NCBI RefSeq assembly: GCF_042433055.1
Contig: NZ_JBHLWB010000003.1
Span: 171,531-235,530, forward strand
DNA from: Gallibacterium trehalosifermentans
GTDB lineage: Bacteria > Pseudomonadota > Gammaproteobacteria > Enterobacterales > Pasteurellaceae
Length of the DNA stretch: 64,000 nucleotides
Direction of reading: 5' to 3'
The notes below the pieces were generated by a model. That model made no database searches. It saw nothing but the letters and a program-made list of their open reading frames with translations, and had not been told where the DNA came from. Made by a program: the position numbers and the translations under genes. Of the stretch, positions 8,461 through 18,055 are shown piece after piece; position 1 is the first letter of the stretch; every line of letters begins with the position of its first letter.

Positions 8461-9669
8461 ATGAATAATGCACGACGTCAATTTTTAAAAAAATCAGGAG
8501 TAATGATTGGGAGTGGAGTTGCAGGATTAAGCCTAACAGCACAAGCAACAGCAGAAGTAAATAAAGTAGGAGAGAAGCATTGTCTATCTGATGTGCAATA
8601 TCCATTTTATGGTGAACATCAACAAGGTATTCTTACCCCGCAACAGACCTATGTGTATTTCTTAGTTTTAGATTTAGCAACGCATAATTTAACTGAAATT
8701 CGAGAAATGTTTAAAACGTGGACAACCTATGCAGCCCGTTTGACACAAGGTAAAAATGTTCAAGATTATGCTAAAAATCATTTTGTTCCACCAACCGATA
8801 CAGGTGAAGCAGATGATTTATCCGCATATGGTTTAACCTTAACGTTTGGTATTTCGCCAACATTCTTACAAAAATTAGGATTACAAGATAAAGCGCCAAA
8901 AGAATTTACCGACTTACCATTATTCCCACGTGATCAATTAAAAGCAGAATTTACGGGTGGTGATATTTGTATTCAAGCGTGTGCCAATGATGCACAAGTT
9001 GCGTTTCATGCGGTGCGTCAATTAGTGCGGGTAGCACGTTCCAATATCTCGATGAAATGGAGCCAATCAGGTTTTATTTCTGCGGATAAATCAACAGATA
9101 CGCCAAGAAATCTATTCGGTTTCAAAGATGGGACAGCTAATGCAAATACGCTAACAGATACGGCACAGCATGTTTGGATCGATCAACCAGCGTGGTTGAA
9201 AGGGGGGAGTTATTTGATTGTGCGTAAAATCGTGATGCACTTAGAAACTTGGGATCGCACCAGTTATAAAGAACAAGAGCGTACATTTGGGCGTCATCGA
9301 GATACAGGTGCACCGATTGGTGAAAAAGAGGAATTTGCCCCATTAGATTTAGCGAAGAAAAATCATCATGGCAAACCAATGATTCCAGAAGATTCACATT
9401 CGGCATTAGCACATAAAACAGGCAAACAGATGTTGCGTCGTGCATATTCTTATTCCGATGGTATCAATCCTCGCACAGGACAATTTGATAGTGGCTTACT
9501 GTTTATTTGTTACCAAAAAGATCCAGAACAATTTATTACGATTCAAAATGCGTTAGGCAATGTAGATCGTTTAAATGAATATATTACCCATATTGGCAGT
9601 GGATTATTTGCCTGCTTCTCAGGGGTGAAAGAGGGAGAATTTATTGGTCAAGCATTATTAGGAGCATAA
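8461..9669 (+). CDS. efeB: EfeB, Tat-exported Dyp-type haem peroxidase
   Basis: 402 residues. The start carries a twin-arginine signal (ARRQFLKKSG, then a hydrophobic stretch ending at QATA), so it is exported folded with haem. The Dyp motif GFKDG is at 220-224, with D223 the likely distal acid; H313 in DSHSALAH is the expected proximal haem ligand. EfeB is held to oxidise ferrous iron or to release iron from haem (deferrochelatase) for the EfeU permease. It is followed after one base by efeU, so the two are translationally close. Confidence 0.9.
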   Translation: MNNARRQFLKKSGVMIGSGVAGLSLTAQATAEVNKVGEKHCLSDVQYPFYGEHQQGILTPQQTYVYFLVLDLATHNLTEIREMFKTWTTYAARLTQGKNVQDYAKNHFVPPTDTGEADDLSAYGLTLTFGISPTFLQKLGLQDKAPKEFTDLPLFPRDQLKAEFTGGDICIQACANDAQVAFHAVRQLVRVARSNISMKWSQSGFISADKSTDTPRNLFGFKDGTANANTLTDTAQHVWIDQPAWLKGGSYLIVRKIVMHLETWDRTSYKEQERTFGRHRDTGAPIGEKEEFAPLDLAKKNHHGKPMIPEDSHSALAHKTGKQMLRRAYSYSDGINPRTGQFDSGLLFICYQKDPEQFITIQNALGNVDRLNEYITHIGSGLFACFSGVKEGEFIGQALLGA

Positions 9670-9670
9670 G

Positions 9671-11404
9671 ATGAGAAAGCGGCTTTTCTCGGCTTATAAA
9701 CTAGGATTACAAGGATTAATCTGCTGTTTTCTGCTATTTGCTATGACGGCAATGGCAGATACTAAATTTAATTTAAGTCCACTATTTATTCAGCTTTCTG
9801 ATGCGATGAGTGCCGTGAAAGAGAGTAATCCTGAACAAGCGAAACAAGATATTGAGCAAATTAAGCAGCAATTTTTGGCTATTCCTGAACATACCTCACC
9901 AGCAGGACGAGTTGTTCTAGAAAAACTCACTGATGCATTGGAAACGACAAAAATAGAACAGTTTAATGCGCTGTCTTCGGCGATGTTGGCGTTTGATAAG
10001 GAGCAACACCCATTAGATGTGAACGAGCAAAAACAACGTTTTAAAAAGCGCATTGTGCCAGCATTCACGCATTGGCAAACAGTCGTTGCTGAAAATAAAG
10101 CACAACCTGATGTTGTAATTTTAAAACAGCAATATCGTTTATTTAATAGTGTTTGGACAAAAAATGAACGTTTAGTGCGTGATGTGGATATGAGCTATTA
10201 TGGCAAAATTGAAACATCACTAGCATTACTACGGGTAGCGATTGAAACGGAGCCCTTAGATTATCAACGTGTAGAACAACATACGCAAAAAATTGCTGAT
10301 CAATTTACTGATTTTCTTTCAGGAAAAACAACAGAAGCGGTTACGAGCAATTATCAATTAAGTGATGGTATAGCTCTTTTACAAGAGGGATTACAGGCTT
10401 TCCAACAACAAGATAATACGACTGCTCAAGCAAAACTCACGACTTTTATTGAAATCTGGCCAAGTATTGAGGGCGAAGTGAGTACCAGAAATGGTTCACT
10501 CTATACCCGAGTTGAAAGTGAAATTCCTGTGATTTTAGCGAAAGGACAAGAAGTTAAGCATCAAGCTAATTTGCAGCAAATTATCGATCAATTAGCACAG
10601 ATTAATCCAGCAGCAAGCTATACAGCATTAGATGCGATGCTGATTTTATTGCGTGAGGGGCTAGAGGCATTATTGGTTGTGATGGCATTAGTGAGTGCAT
10701 TGCGGGTAGCGAATCGTCCTCAAGGTTATAAATGGGTGAGTGGTGGCGTAGTAGCAGGATTACTCCTCAGTTTAGTGGCCGCTTTTGCTTTACAGCGTTT
10801 ATTCCCAACAACCAGTTCAGGAACTCATCGAGAAATTATTGAGGGTGGGGTGGGGATTGTTGCGGTACTTATGATTTTAACCATAGGTGCGTGGTTACAC
10901 AGTAAATCTTCATTGAAAGCATGGCAGGCTTATATTAAAAAACATATGAGCAAAGCTTTAACCACAGGTAGTTTTGTTTCCTTATTTGCGTTAAGTTTCT
11001 TATCTGTTTTTCGTGAGGGAGCCGAAACCATTTTATTTTATGTCGGGATTTTGCCAAATATTAGTACAGAATCTTTTGCCTTAGGCGTGGGGATTGCTGT
11101 TGTTATTTTGGCAATTTTATCCGTCGTTATTTTAAAAACTTCGGTGAAATTGCCTGTTCCGACCATGTTTAAGATTCTAACTGTTGTGTTATACGTTTTA
11201 GGCTTTAAGATTCTTGGTGTTAGTGTTCATGCCTTACAATTAACCAAGGTATTGCCAACAACGATTCTTGATGGGGTGCCAAATGTGGAGTGGTTAGGTT
11301 TTTATGCAACGTTAGAAACAGTCATTGCGCAATTTGTTTATATTGGGGTAATTTTGTTGTTGCAGAGATGGTTACAGCATCGGCATGAAGCGATCACAGT
11401 GTAA
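9671..11404 (+). CDS. efeU: EfeU/FTR1-family iron permease with large N-terminal extracytoplasmic domain
   Basis: 577 residues, twice the length of E. coli EfeU. Residues 1-30 are a signal or anchor segment; about 30-315 are hydrophilic and helical in look. The membrane part follows, with both iron-path motifs of FTR1 proteins: REGLE (328-332) and REGAE (448-452), and about seven hydrophobic segments. It imports iron delivered by EfeO and EfeB. The extension is shared with some FTR1 proteins of other Gram-negatives but its role is not established. The ATG lies one base after the efeB stop. Confidence 0.87.
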   Translation: MRKRLFSAYKLGLQGLICCFLLFAMTAMADTKFNLSPLFIQLSDAMSAVKESNPEQAKQDIEQIKQQFLAIPEHTSPAGRVVLEKLTDALETTKIEQFNALSSAMLAFDKEQHPLDVNEQKQRFKKRIVPAFTHWQTVVAENKAQPDVVILKQQYRLFNSVWTKNERLVRDVDMSYYGKIETSLALLRVAIETEPLDYQRVEQHTQKIADQFTDFLSGKTTEAVTSNYQLSDGIALLQEGLQAFQQQDNTTAQAKLTTFIEIWPSIEGEVSTRNGSLYTRVESEIPVILAKGQEVKHQANLQQIIDQLAQINPAASYTALDAMLILLREGLEALLVVMALVSALRVANRPQGYKWVSGGVVAGLLLSLVAAFALQRLFPTTSSGTHREIIEGGVGIVAVLMILTIGAWLHSKSSLKAWQAYIKKHMSKALTTGSFVSLFALSFLSVFREGAETILFYVGILPNISTESFALGVGIAVVILAILSVVILKTSVKLPVPTMFKILTVVLYVLGFKILGVSVHALQLTKVLPTTILDGVPNVEWLGFYATLETVIAQFVYIGVILLLQRWLQHRHEAITV

Positions 11405-11415
11405 ACATAATAGAT

Positions 11416-11446
11416 AAGGGAGCTTTGTTAGCTCCCTTTGCTTTTG
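11416..11446 (+). terminator. Intrinsic terminator of the efe genes
   Basis: AAGGGAGC (11416-11423) pairs with GCTCCCTT (11431-11438) around a 7-base loop, followed by TGCTTTT. Confidence 0.8.
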
Positions 11447-11501
11447 GTCATTCTCATATTCGTTTACAATGTTGTGTGTTGCTCTAAAGGTAGGAAAAAT
11501 T

Positions 11502-14500
11502 ATGTTTACGGTCTATTACGCAAATCAGTTGGAATATCAAAAACAGTTATTAATTCATTTATTAGAAGTACAGCCATTATCCGATCCTTTTGCTAGCAAT
11601 ATTATTTTAGTCCAAAGCCCTGGCATGGCGCAGTGGTTACAAATCCAATTAGCTGACCATTTTGGCATTGCGGCAAATTTTTCTTTTCCAATGCCCTCAA
11701 GTTTTATTTGGTCATTGTATAAAGAGAGTATTCCGAGTGTAGGTGAACAAAATTTATTTAGCAAAGAAGCGTTAGTCTGGCGCTTAATGCGTATTCTACC
11801 TGCTTTATTAGATTTGCCTGCCTTTAACAGTTTGCGTGATTACTTAGGTGATAATTTTTCACAATTAAAACTGTTTCAATTAGCGGAAAAAATAGCTGAT
11901 CTGTTTGACCAATATTTGGTATATCGACCTGATTGGATCAACCAATGGGAAGCAGGCGAAACTGCATCGTTACAGCAAAAAATAGCCGAGCAAATTGCCG
12001 CACGTTATCAACCCATTTTATCCTCTATTATGCAAGATTTTGCATGGCAGACGATTTTATGGCAAAAACTGGTAGCAGATATTCAACAGAGTAGTGAGAG
12101 TGAGGTGGTTTGGCACCGTGCAAATTTATATCAAACCTATTTGCAGCAACTCTCTCAAGGTTATCGTCCGAAACATTTACCAAAACGTATTTGTGTTTTT
12201 GGTATTTCAGCTCTTCCTCCAATGTTCTTAACGTTATTGAAAGCATTAAGCGACTATACTGATATTCATCTCTTTTTTAATACTCCAAGTCGTTATTATT
12301 GGGGAGATCTGCTAGATCATCGCTATCTGGAAAAGTTAAAAATTAAGCAGTTAAAACAGACTGATAGCAAACAACAGATAATAAAAACAATCTATGATGA
12401 ATCACTGACCGTTGGACATTCTTTATTGGCATCTTGGGGGAAACTTGGACGAGATTTTTTATATTCATTGACTCAATTAGAACCGCAAGAAGTTGAACTC
12501 TATCTTGCTCCTGAGGGCAATGGATTATTACAACAATTACAACGAGAAATTTTAGAATTAAATTATACAGATGCCAGATCCTTACATTATCAACTGGGCG
12601 ATAACTCGTTAAGTTTTCATGCTTGTCATAGCCCAATGCGCGAAGTAGAAGTTTTGCATGATAATTTATTAGCCATGTTTGCGGAAGATCCGCATTTAAC
12701 GCCAAAGGATATTGTGGTGATGGTGGCGGATATTGATCGTTATACACCCTATATCCAAGCTGTTTTTTCCCAATATCACCAAACCGATAAGCGCCATATT
12801 CCATTTGCGATTTCTGACCGAAAAATCACCGAAAGTGATGTCGTGATTGCCACATTCTTGCAGCTTTTTACCTTAAAAGAATCATTGTTTTCAGTGGAAA
12901 ATGTGTTGGCATTATTAGATGTAGAATGTATTCGTCAACGTTTTGCACTGGAACTTGAAGAGCTTAATACGATTCGCGAGTGGGTAACTCAGGCAGGCGT
13001 GCGCTATGGTTTGACGAAACATGAGCAAGAAGCAACAAACTATAACGCATGGCAAAATGGAATTGAGCGCTTGCTATTAGGCTATGCGTTAACTAATGAA
13101 TCTGGCGTATGGCAAGATAGTGTTGGCTTTGATTATAGTAACGGTTTACAGGCGAAAATAACGGGGAAATTAGCAAATTTTATTGAAGCATTACAAGCAT
13201 GGTATCAACAATTACAACAGGAGTTATCGCTTGAACAGTGGCGAGAGGAGATTATAGGTTGCATTGAAACCTTTTTTACGACAAGCGAAACTGGCGTTGT
13301 GGCATTATTAAAACAAACGGTTCATCAAGTGCTAGATACCGCATTACAGAATGGTTATCAAGATCTGTTAGATGCGGAAGTGATTAGTGAATTGTTGCAA
13401 ACAAAATTAAATGAACAAGAAAATAGTGTGCATTTTTTGATGGGGCAACTCAATTTTTGTACATTATTACCAATGCGAGCAATTCCGTTTAAAGTCATTT
13501 GTTTGTTGGGCATGAATGAGGGGGATTTTCCTCGCCAGTTATCAAGTAACAGTTTTGATGTGATGCAATATCAACCACAAAAAGGCGATCGTGTTCGGCG
13601 GGAAGATGATAGTTATCTCTTTCTTGAAGCTTTGTTATCAGCAAGAGAGAAACTTTATATCAGCTATGTGGGTTATTCTATAATAGACAATACAGCTTAT
13701 GAACCATCGGTATTGGTAGGGCAACTATTAGATTATTTACAACATCATTTGGCGCAGCCTGACGCGCTGGATCAACTGAAATTTACTTATCCAGCGACTA
13801 TTTTTAGTGCAAATAACTTTACCGCCCCACATTTTTCATATTCAAGAGAATGGGCGGCAGTGGCGCAAGCACAAAGAGCAAGTAAACAACTGACGCCATT
13901 TATTACTGCTTTGACAGAACAGATTGAGGAAGAACGATCAGTAATCACCATCGACTTGGAGAAGTTAATTCAGTTTATCATTGATCCACAACGTGATTTC
14001 TTTGAAAAAAGATTAGGCGTTTATCTTAATCAGCAATATGACAACTTGGCAGAAAGTGAACAATTTGTTTTAGATAATTTATCGCAATATCGTTTAAAAG
14101 AGCGCTTGTTACAGCAAGAATCAACCCAATGGGAAGAGGTATTTGCCAAAGCCATGCGAGAAGGCATTTTACCTCGAGCAGGATTTGCCTTTTTACAACA
14201 AGCAGAACTTGAACAGAGCTGTGCGGCATTATGGCAAGTTATTGCTGAATATCGCTCATCTCCAGCAACTTCACTGCATATTGAACACACTTTTACGGTT
14301 GGACAACAAGAGGTAATCTTACAAGGACAGATTGATTCATTGTATCAACAGCAATTTGTTGATTGGCGTGCTGGAAAAATCCGAGCAAAAGAACAGATTC
14401 GAGTTTGGATTTATCATTTACTCTTATCTATTGAGGGCATTGAACAACCCACTCTCTATTTTGGTTTAGATAAGGGAGCGGTGTGTTCCTTAACATTAAC

Positions 14501-14804
14501 GCCATTATCTGCTGAAGTGGCATTAGAACAATTACAGATTTATATCCAAGACTATCTTGCTGCGCAACAACAAATTTGTTTAGTGCCAACCCATGATTTA
14601 GTAACATTACAAAAATTATTTAGCGGGGAACCTGAACAGGTTGACACCTTAATAGATGAATTAAATAAAGTGGATCAATACAATAAAAAATATCCATATT
14701 GGCAACGCTTGTTAGTCCAAACACCTACATTAGATTATGCAGCGATTAAGACACAGTTTGCCCGTTGGTTTACATTATTACTTAACTGCCTCGATACAAA
14801 ATAG
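11502..14804 (+). CDS. recC: RecC subunit of exonuclease V (RecBCD)
   Basis: RecC is the inactive-helicase-like subunit of RecBCD that splits the duplex and scans the 3' strand for Chi. The chosen start at 11502 gives 1100 residues (E. coli 1122) beginning MFTVYYANQLEYQ, like E. coli MLRVYHSNRLDV; the open frame extends 11 codons further up but lacks that match, while AGGTAGG lies just ahead of 11502. ILVQSPGMAQWLQ and GIAANFSFPMPSSFIW near the N-terminus are diagnostic. recB and recD are not adjacent, as in H. influenzae. Confidence 0.94.
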   Translation: MFTVYYANQLEYQKQLLIHLLEVQPLSDPFASNIILVQSPGMAQWLQIQLADHFGIAANFSFPMPSSFIWSLYKESIPSVGEQNLFSKEALVWRLMRILPALLDLPAFNSLRDYLGDNFSQLKLFQLAEKIADLFDQYLVYRPDWINQWEAGETASLQQKIAEQIAARYQPILSSIMQDFAWQTILWQKLVADIQQSSESEVVWHRANLYQTYLQQLSQGYRPKHLPKRICVFGISALPPMFLTLLKALSDYTDIHLFFNTPSRYYWGDLLDHRYLEKLKIKQLKQTDSKQQIIKTIYDESLTVGHSLLASWGKLGRDFLYSLTQLEPQEVELYLAPEGNGLLQQLQREILELNYTDARSLHYQLGDNSLSFHACHSPMREVEVLHDNLLAMFAEDPHLTPKDIVVMVADIDRYTPYIQAVFSQYHQTDKRHIPFAISDRKITESDVVIATFLQLFTLKESLFSVENVLALLDVECIRQRFALELEELNTIREWVTQAGVRYGLTKHEQEATNYNAWQNGIERLLLGYALTNESGVWQDSVGFDYSNGLQAKITGKLANFIEALQAWYQQLQQELSLEQWREEIIGCIETFFTTSETGVVALLKQTVHQVLDTALQNGYQDLLDAEVISELLQTKLNEQENSVHFLMGQLNFCTLLPMRAIPFKVICLLGMNEGDFPRQLSSNSFDVMQYQPQKGDRVRREDDSYLFLEALLSAREKLYISYVGYSIIDNTAYEPSVLVGQLLDYLQHHLAQPDALDQLKFTYPATIFSANNFTAPHFSYSREWAAVAQAQRASKQLTPFITALTEQIEEERSVITIDLEKLIQFIIDPQRDFFEKRLGVYLNQQYDNLAESEQFVLDNLSQYRLKERLLQQESTQWEEVFAKAMREGILPRAGFAFLQQAELEQSCAALWQVIAEYRSSPATSLHIEHTFTVGQQEVILQGQIDSLYQQQFVDWRAGKIRAKEQIRVWIYHLLLSIEGIEQPTLYFGLDKGAVCSLTLTPLSAEVALEQLQIYIQDYLAAQQQICLVPTHDLVTLQKLFSGEPEQVDTLIDELNKVDQYNKKYPYWQRLLVQTPTLDYAAIKTQFARWFTLLLNCLDTK

Positions 14805-14812
14805 GAAAAGAG

Positions 14813-14845
14813 AAGCCCTATGGAGAATATAGGGCTTTGGGCGAA
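14813..14845. terminator. Hairpin between convergent recC and the lactonase gene
   Basis: AAGCCCTAT (14813-14821) and ATAGGGCTT (14829-14837) form a 9-bp stem with a 7-base loop. Read on the minus strand it is followed by CTCTTTTCC. It can serve both directions. Confidence 0.65.
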
Positions 14846-14851
14846 TAAATT

Positions 14852-15772
14852 TTATTGTGAGTGATGGCAATTATTATATTGGAAGCCTGCTGTGTTCAGC
14901 GTGATACGATATAAACTATTGGTCGCAGTGATATATAACTGGTTCTGTTTTTGCCCCCCTAAAGTACAATTAGAAACCGTTTTGCCAAGATAAATTTTGG
15001 CAATATATTCTCCCTGCGGTGTAATAACGAGAACGCCGTTATCACAACTACAATAGATTAGCCCTTGCTTATCAACACAGAAACCATCAGGGATACCTGG
15101 CGAAATTTCACATATTGTGCGGCGATTTTCTAGGGTATGTCCAACGACATCAAAGGCAACTAAGTGATGTAGCCCTTGTTGAGAAAATTCAACACTAGAC
15201 ATATCTGCTACATAAAGTGTTTTTTCGTCAGGTGAGAAAAACAGTCCATTTGGACGCATGGTGTTAAAAGTGGCAAGATAGGTGGTGTTATCTTGTGGAA
15301 CATAGCAATAAACATAGCAACCAATAATTTCGCTTGGCGCTTGATAGCCTTCGTGGTTGCTTAAAATGCCATAAGGTGGGTCAGTAAACCAAATCGTACC
15401 ATCAGATTTTACAACAACATCGTTAGGCGAGTTTAAGCGTTTTCCTGCGAAGTTATTGGTGAGTATAGAGAAATTCCCTTGTGTATCGGTATGACTAATT
15501 GCTCGGCTGCCATGTTGACAGGTAACTAATGAACCATCAGGTAAGATAGCATTACCATTAGCAAAATCTGAGGGTGAACGGAATAAAGATGTCCCCAGAT
15601 TTTCTTGCCATTTATACATACAATTACCTTTCACATCACTAAAGATAACGGCATTTTCTTTCGGTATCCAGACAGGACCTTCTGCCCAAATGGCTTGATT
15701 GAATAATTCTTCTATCACAACATTATCAGGAAATAAATGTTTGTAGGCAGAATGATAAAGTTCAATACGCAT
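14852..15772 (-). CDS. SMP-30/gluconolactonase-family lactonase
   Basis: 306-residue six-bladed propeller protein of the SMP-30/gluconolactonase family. The metal-site segments are visible in order: the Glu of WAEGPVW, the Asn of RLNSPNDVVV with WFTDPPYG, and the Asp of IPDGFCVD. Such enzymes open aldonolactones such as gluconolactone or gulonolactone. No signal peptide is seen, so it acts in the cytoplasm. It is the last gene of an operon with a sugar ABC transporter and sits next to a 2,3-diketo-L-gulonate cluster, so a sugar-acid lactone is a reasonable substrate guess. Confidence 0.82.
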   Translation of the reverse strand: MRIELYHSAYKHLFPDNVVIEELFNQAIWAEGPVWIPKENAVIFSDVKGNCMYKWQENLGTSLFRSPSDFANGNAILPDGSLVTCQHGSRAISHTDTQGNFSILTNNFAGKRLNSPNDVVVKSDGTIWFTDPPYGILSNHEGYQAPSEIIGCYVYCYVPQDNTTYLATFNTMRPNGLFFSPDEKTLYVADMSSVEFSQQGLHHLVAFDVVGHTLENRRTICEISPGIPDGFCVDKQGLIYCSCDNGVLVITPQGEYIAKIYLGKTVSNCTLGGQKQNQLYITATNSLYRITLNTAGFQYNNCHHSQ

Positions 15773-15792
15773 TGTTTATCTTTCCATATGAG

Positions 15793-15817
15793 AAAAGGGT
15801 TACATAGGCAACCCTTT
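15793..15817 (-). terminator. Hairpin between the binding-protein gene and the lactonase gene
   Basis: AAAAGGGTT (15793-15801) and AACCCTTT (15810-15817) pair around an 8-base loop; on the minus strand the 3' side runs AACCCTTTTCTC. It may attenuate lactonase expression or protect the upstream mRNA. Confidence 0.45.
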
Positions 15818-15827
15818 AATGATTACA

Positions 15828-16946
15828 TTATTTCACACCCCAAATTGCTTTGTAGGCTTCTTTATAGCCATTTTGTGGGTCATACATATTTTTATCCCCA
15901 CCGTCATAAGAAATATTTTCTTTGGTAACGAGATGAACAGGGGTTACATAACCCGATGGTTTTTGTCCAGCAAATGCACGATTTAATTCATCAACTAATT
16001 GCCAGCCGTGGAGATTTAATGGTTCTGGTACAGTCGCAATTTGGTACTCACCATTACGAATTCGTTGATAAGCGGTTACTGATCCATCACCAGCAGAAAT
16101 ATTATGTGGATACGCTTCACCTTTTATCCCAGCAGTACGCAAAGAAGGGGCCATAAAATCAAAATAAAGATCATTTATTGCGAGGGTATATTGGAAATCA
16201 TCTTTATATTTTTGCAATGTACTGAATGTCAGGCTAGGCATACGACTGGACGTGTCCGCTAATGGTGTATCAATAAATTCTAACACTTGACAAGTTTTGC
16301 ATTCCTCAATGGTTTCTTTCATCACATTAGCTTTGCGTAAGGCAATTTCATATAAAGAGTCCGTTAGAATGACTACTTTTGCTTTCCCATTAGATTGGGC
16401 AATCGCTAATAAGGCAGATAACTTCGCAATTTGGTCTGAATCAGAAGTAACATTGTAGAAAATATTATATTTGTCAATTTCACCTGGTTGAGGCGTAGCG
16501 TGCCAAGCCACTAAGGTGATACCTTGCTGAGACGCTTTTTTCAATGGATTACGCGCAACATTTGGATTCCAACCTCCAATGACAATCGCGTCAGGTTTCT
16601 TCGCAATCGCCTGATTAAGTGAGGCTAATTGGTTATTTACTGATCCTGCACCATCTAGTACGTCTAATTTCCAACCAGCAACTTCCGCTGCTTCTTTCAT
16701 ACCATCTAATACGCCTAAAACCCCTCCATTCTTCATATCAGAGGCAATGAAAATTACGGTTTTATTCTGTTGTAGTACTGGACCTGTTGTTGGACCGTCC
16801 CATGTCGTTTGTGGTGCGGTTGCTGCTGCAATGGTTGCTTTTGCTTGAGCAAGAAAATCATCTTCAGCAACACTGTATTGGCTAGTGAAAAATAACCCAG
16901 CTGCGACTAAGCTTGCAGTAATACTTTTTGGTAAAAATTTTTTCAT
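15828..16946 (-). CDS. Sugar ABC transporter substrate-binding protein
   Basis: 372 residues with a signal peptide ending near SQYSVAEDD. It is a type I periplasmic binding protein (ribose-binding-like): VIFIASDMKNGGVLGVLDG opens the first lobe, then NNQLASLNQAIAKKPDAIVI. The ligand is unknown. The ATG follows GGAGAAATATC. The gene lies 20 bases after the permease gene and 55 before the lactonase gene. Confidence 0.85.
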   Translation of the reverse strand: MKKFLPKSITASLVAAGLFFTSQYSVAEDDFLAQAKATIAAATAPQTTWDGPTTGPVLQQNKTVIFIASDMKNGGVLGVLDGMKEAAEVAGWKLDVLDGAGSVNNQLASLNQAIAKKPDAIVIGGWNPNVARNPLKKASQQGITLVAWHATPQPGEIDKYNIFYNVTSDSDQIAKLSALLAIAQSNGKAKVVILTDSLYEIALRKANVMKETIEECKTCQVLEFIDTPLADTSSRMPSLTFSTLQKYKDDFQYTLAINDLYFDFMAPSLRTAGIKGEAYPHNISAGDGSVTAYQRIRNGEYQIATVPEPLNLHGWQLVDELNRAFAGQKPSGYVTPVHLVTKENISYDGGDKNMYDPQNGYKEAYKAIWGVK

Positions 16947-16966
16947 ATGATATTTCTCCTATGGCG

Positions 16967-18043
16967 TTATTTGGCTTGTTGAGTAGTTGAGTTTTGTTCA
17001 GGTTGAGCTTTTTTCTGCACTAATTTTTGATTTGCTAAACGTTTACGTTGAGCATATCCAGCAATCGTAATCGATAATAATAAGGTTGTCCCATTGAAGA
17101 GCGGCTCGACCCAGAATGCACCGCCAAATTGTTGGATACCTGAAATACCGATTGCCAAAATTGCAATACCAACAATCGTTCCCCAAACGTTAACGCGTCC
17201 TGGGCGGATAGTGGTACTTCCTAAGAAAGCCCCGACTAAAGCAGGGAGAAGATAGTCCATACCAACGCTAGCTTGCCCAACTCCTTGTTGTGCAGCAATC
17301 AGCACACCTGTAAAGGCAGTTAAGGTACTGGAAGCGATAAAGGCACAAATTGTATATTTTTTGATAGAAATACCATTTAGCCGCGCGGCAGTAGGATTAC
17401 CACCAACTGCATACATACAGCGTCCGATAGCGGTATGCTCAGTAATGATCCATAGTACAACAGCAACAATTAAGACATACAAAGCAGAAATAGGTAATCC
17501 AAATAATTCAATACCATTTAGATCATAAAAGCCATCAGGCAGATCGCCGACGATTTGGCGACCACCAGAGTGCCAAAGTGCGATAGCGTAGAGTACTGTG
17601 CCAGATCCTAGCGTTGCCACAAAGCTATCAATATCGGCTAAGGCAACTAAAATTCCATTAAGTAAACCATATATCGCAGCTATGGCGAGAACGATTAAAA
17701 CGGACATTTGCCAAGAAAAGCCAAATTGCACTTGTAATGTAATGGCGAGGATATGCCATAACACGATACCGAAACCGACATTTAAATCGATTTTACCGAC
17801 AATCATCGTGATAGTCGCAGCAAGGGCTAATAAAGCTATTTTGGATTTGGTTTCTAAAATTGCATTTAGCGTTAGCATAGATGCAAAGGTTGGGGTGGTT
17901 AATGAAAAGAGAATAATGAGTAATACACATAGCCAAAGCAGCCCATAACGGGTAGCTTGTTGTGATAGCCATGGCATAAACCCATCATGGCGGATTGATA
18001 CGGCTTGTTCTAAAGCGGTCGATTTTATAGATGTCTGTGCCAT
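16967..18043 (-). CDS. Sugar ABC transporter permease (RbsC/XylH type)
   Basis: 358 residues, with about eight to ten hydrophobic segments between residues 30 and 335 and the permease loop AVGGNPTAARLNGI. It forms the channel for the binding protein and ATPase encoded beside it. Only one permease gene is present, so it should act as a homodimer. The C-terminal tail is hydrophilic and Gln/Lys rich. Confidence 0.88.
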   Translation of the reverse strand: MAQTSIKSTALEQAVSIRHDGFMPWLSQQATRYGLLWLCVLLIILFSLTTPTFASMLTLNAILETKSKIALLALAATITMIVGKIDLNVGFGIVLWHILAITLQVQFGFSWQMSVLIVLAIAAIYGLLNGILVALADIDSFVATLGSGTVLYAIALWHSGGRQIVGDLPDGFYDLNGIELFGLPISALYVLIVAVVLWIITEHTAIGRCMYAVGGNPTAARLNGISIKKYTICAFIASSTLTAFTGVLIAAQQGVGQASVGMDYLLPALVGAFLGSTTIRPGRVNVWGTIVGIAILAIGISGIQQFGGAFWVEPLFNGTTLLLSITIAGYAQRKRLANQKLVQKKAQPEQNSTTQQAK

Positions 18044-18055
18044 AATAAAAGATCC

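Noticed and set aside
12343..12804. 153-codon open frame on the minus strand inside recC
   Set aside because: It lies wholly within the conserved recC frame, has no ribosome binding site and no recognisable protein features.
17598..17948. 116-codon plus-strand frame within the permease gene at 16967-18043
   Set aside because: It is a shadow of the permease coding strand; no start signals.
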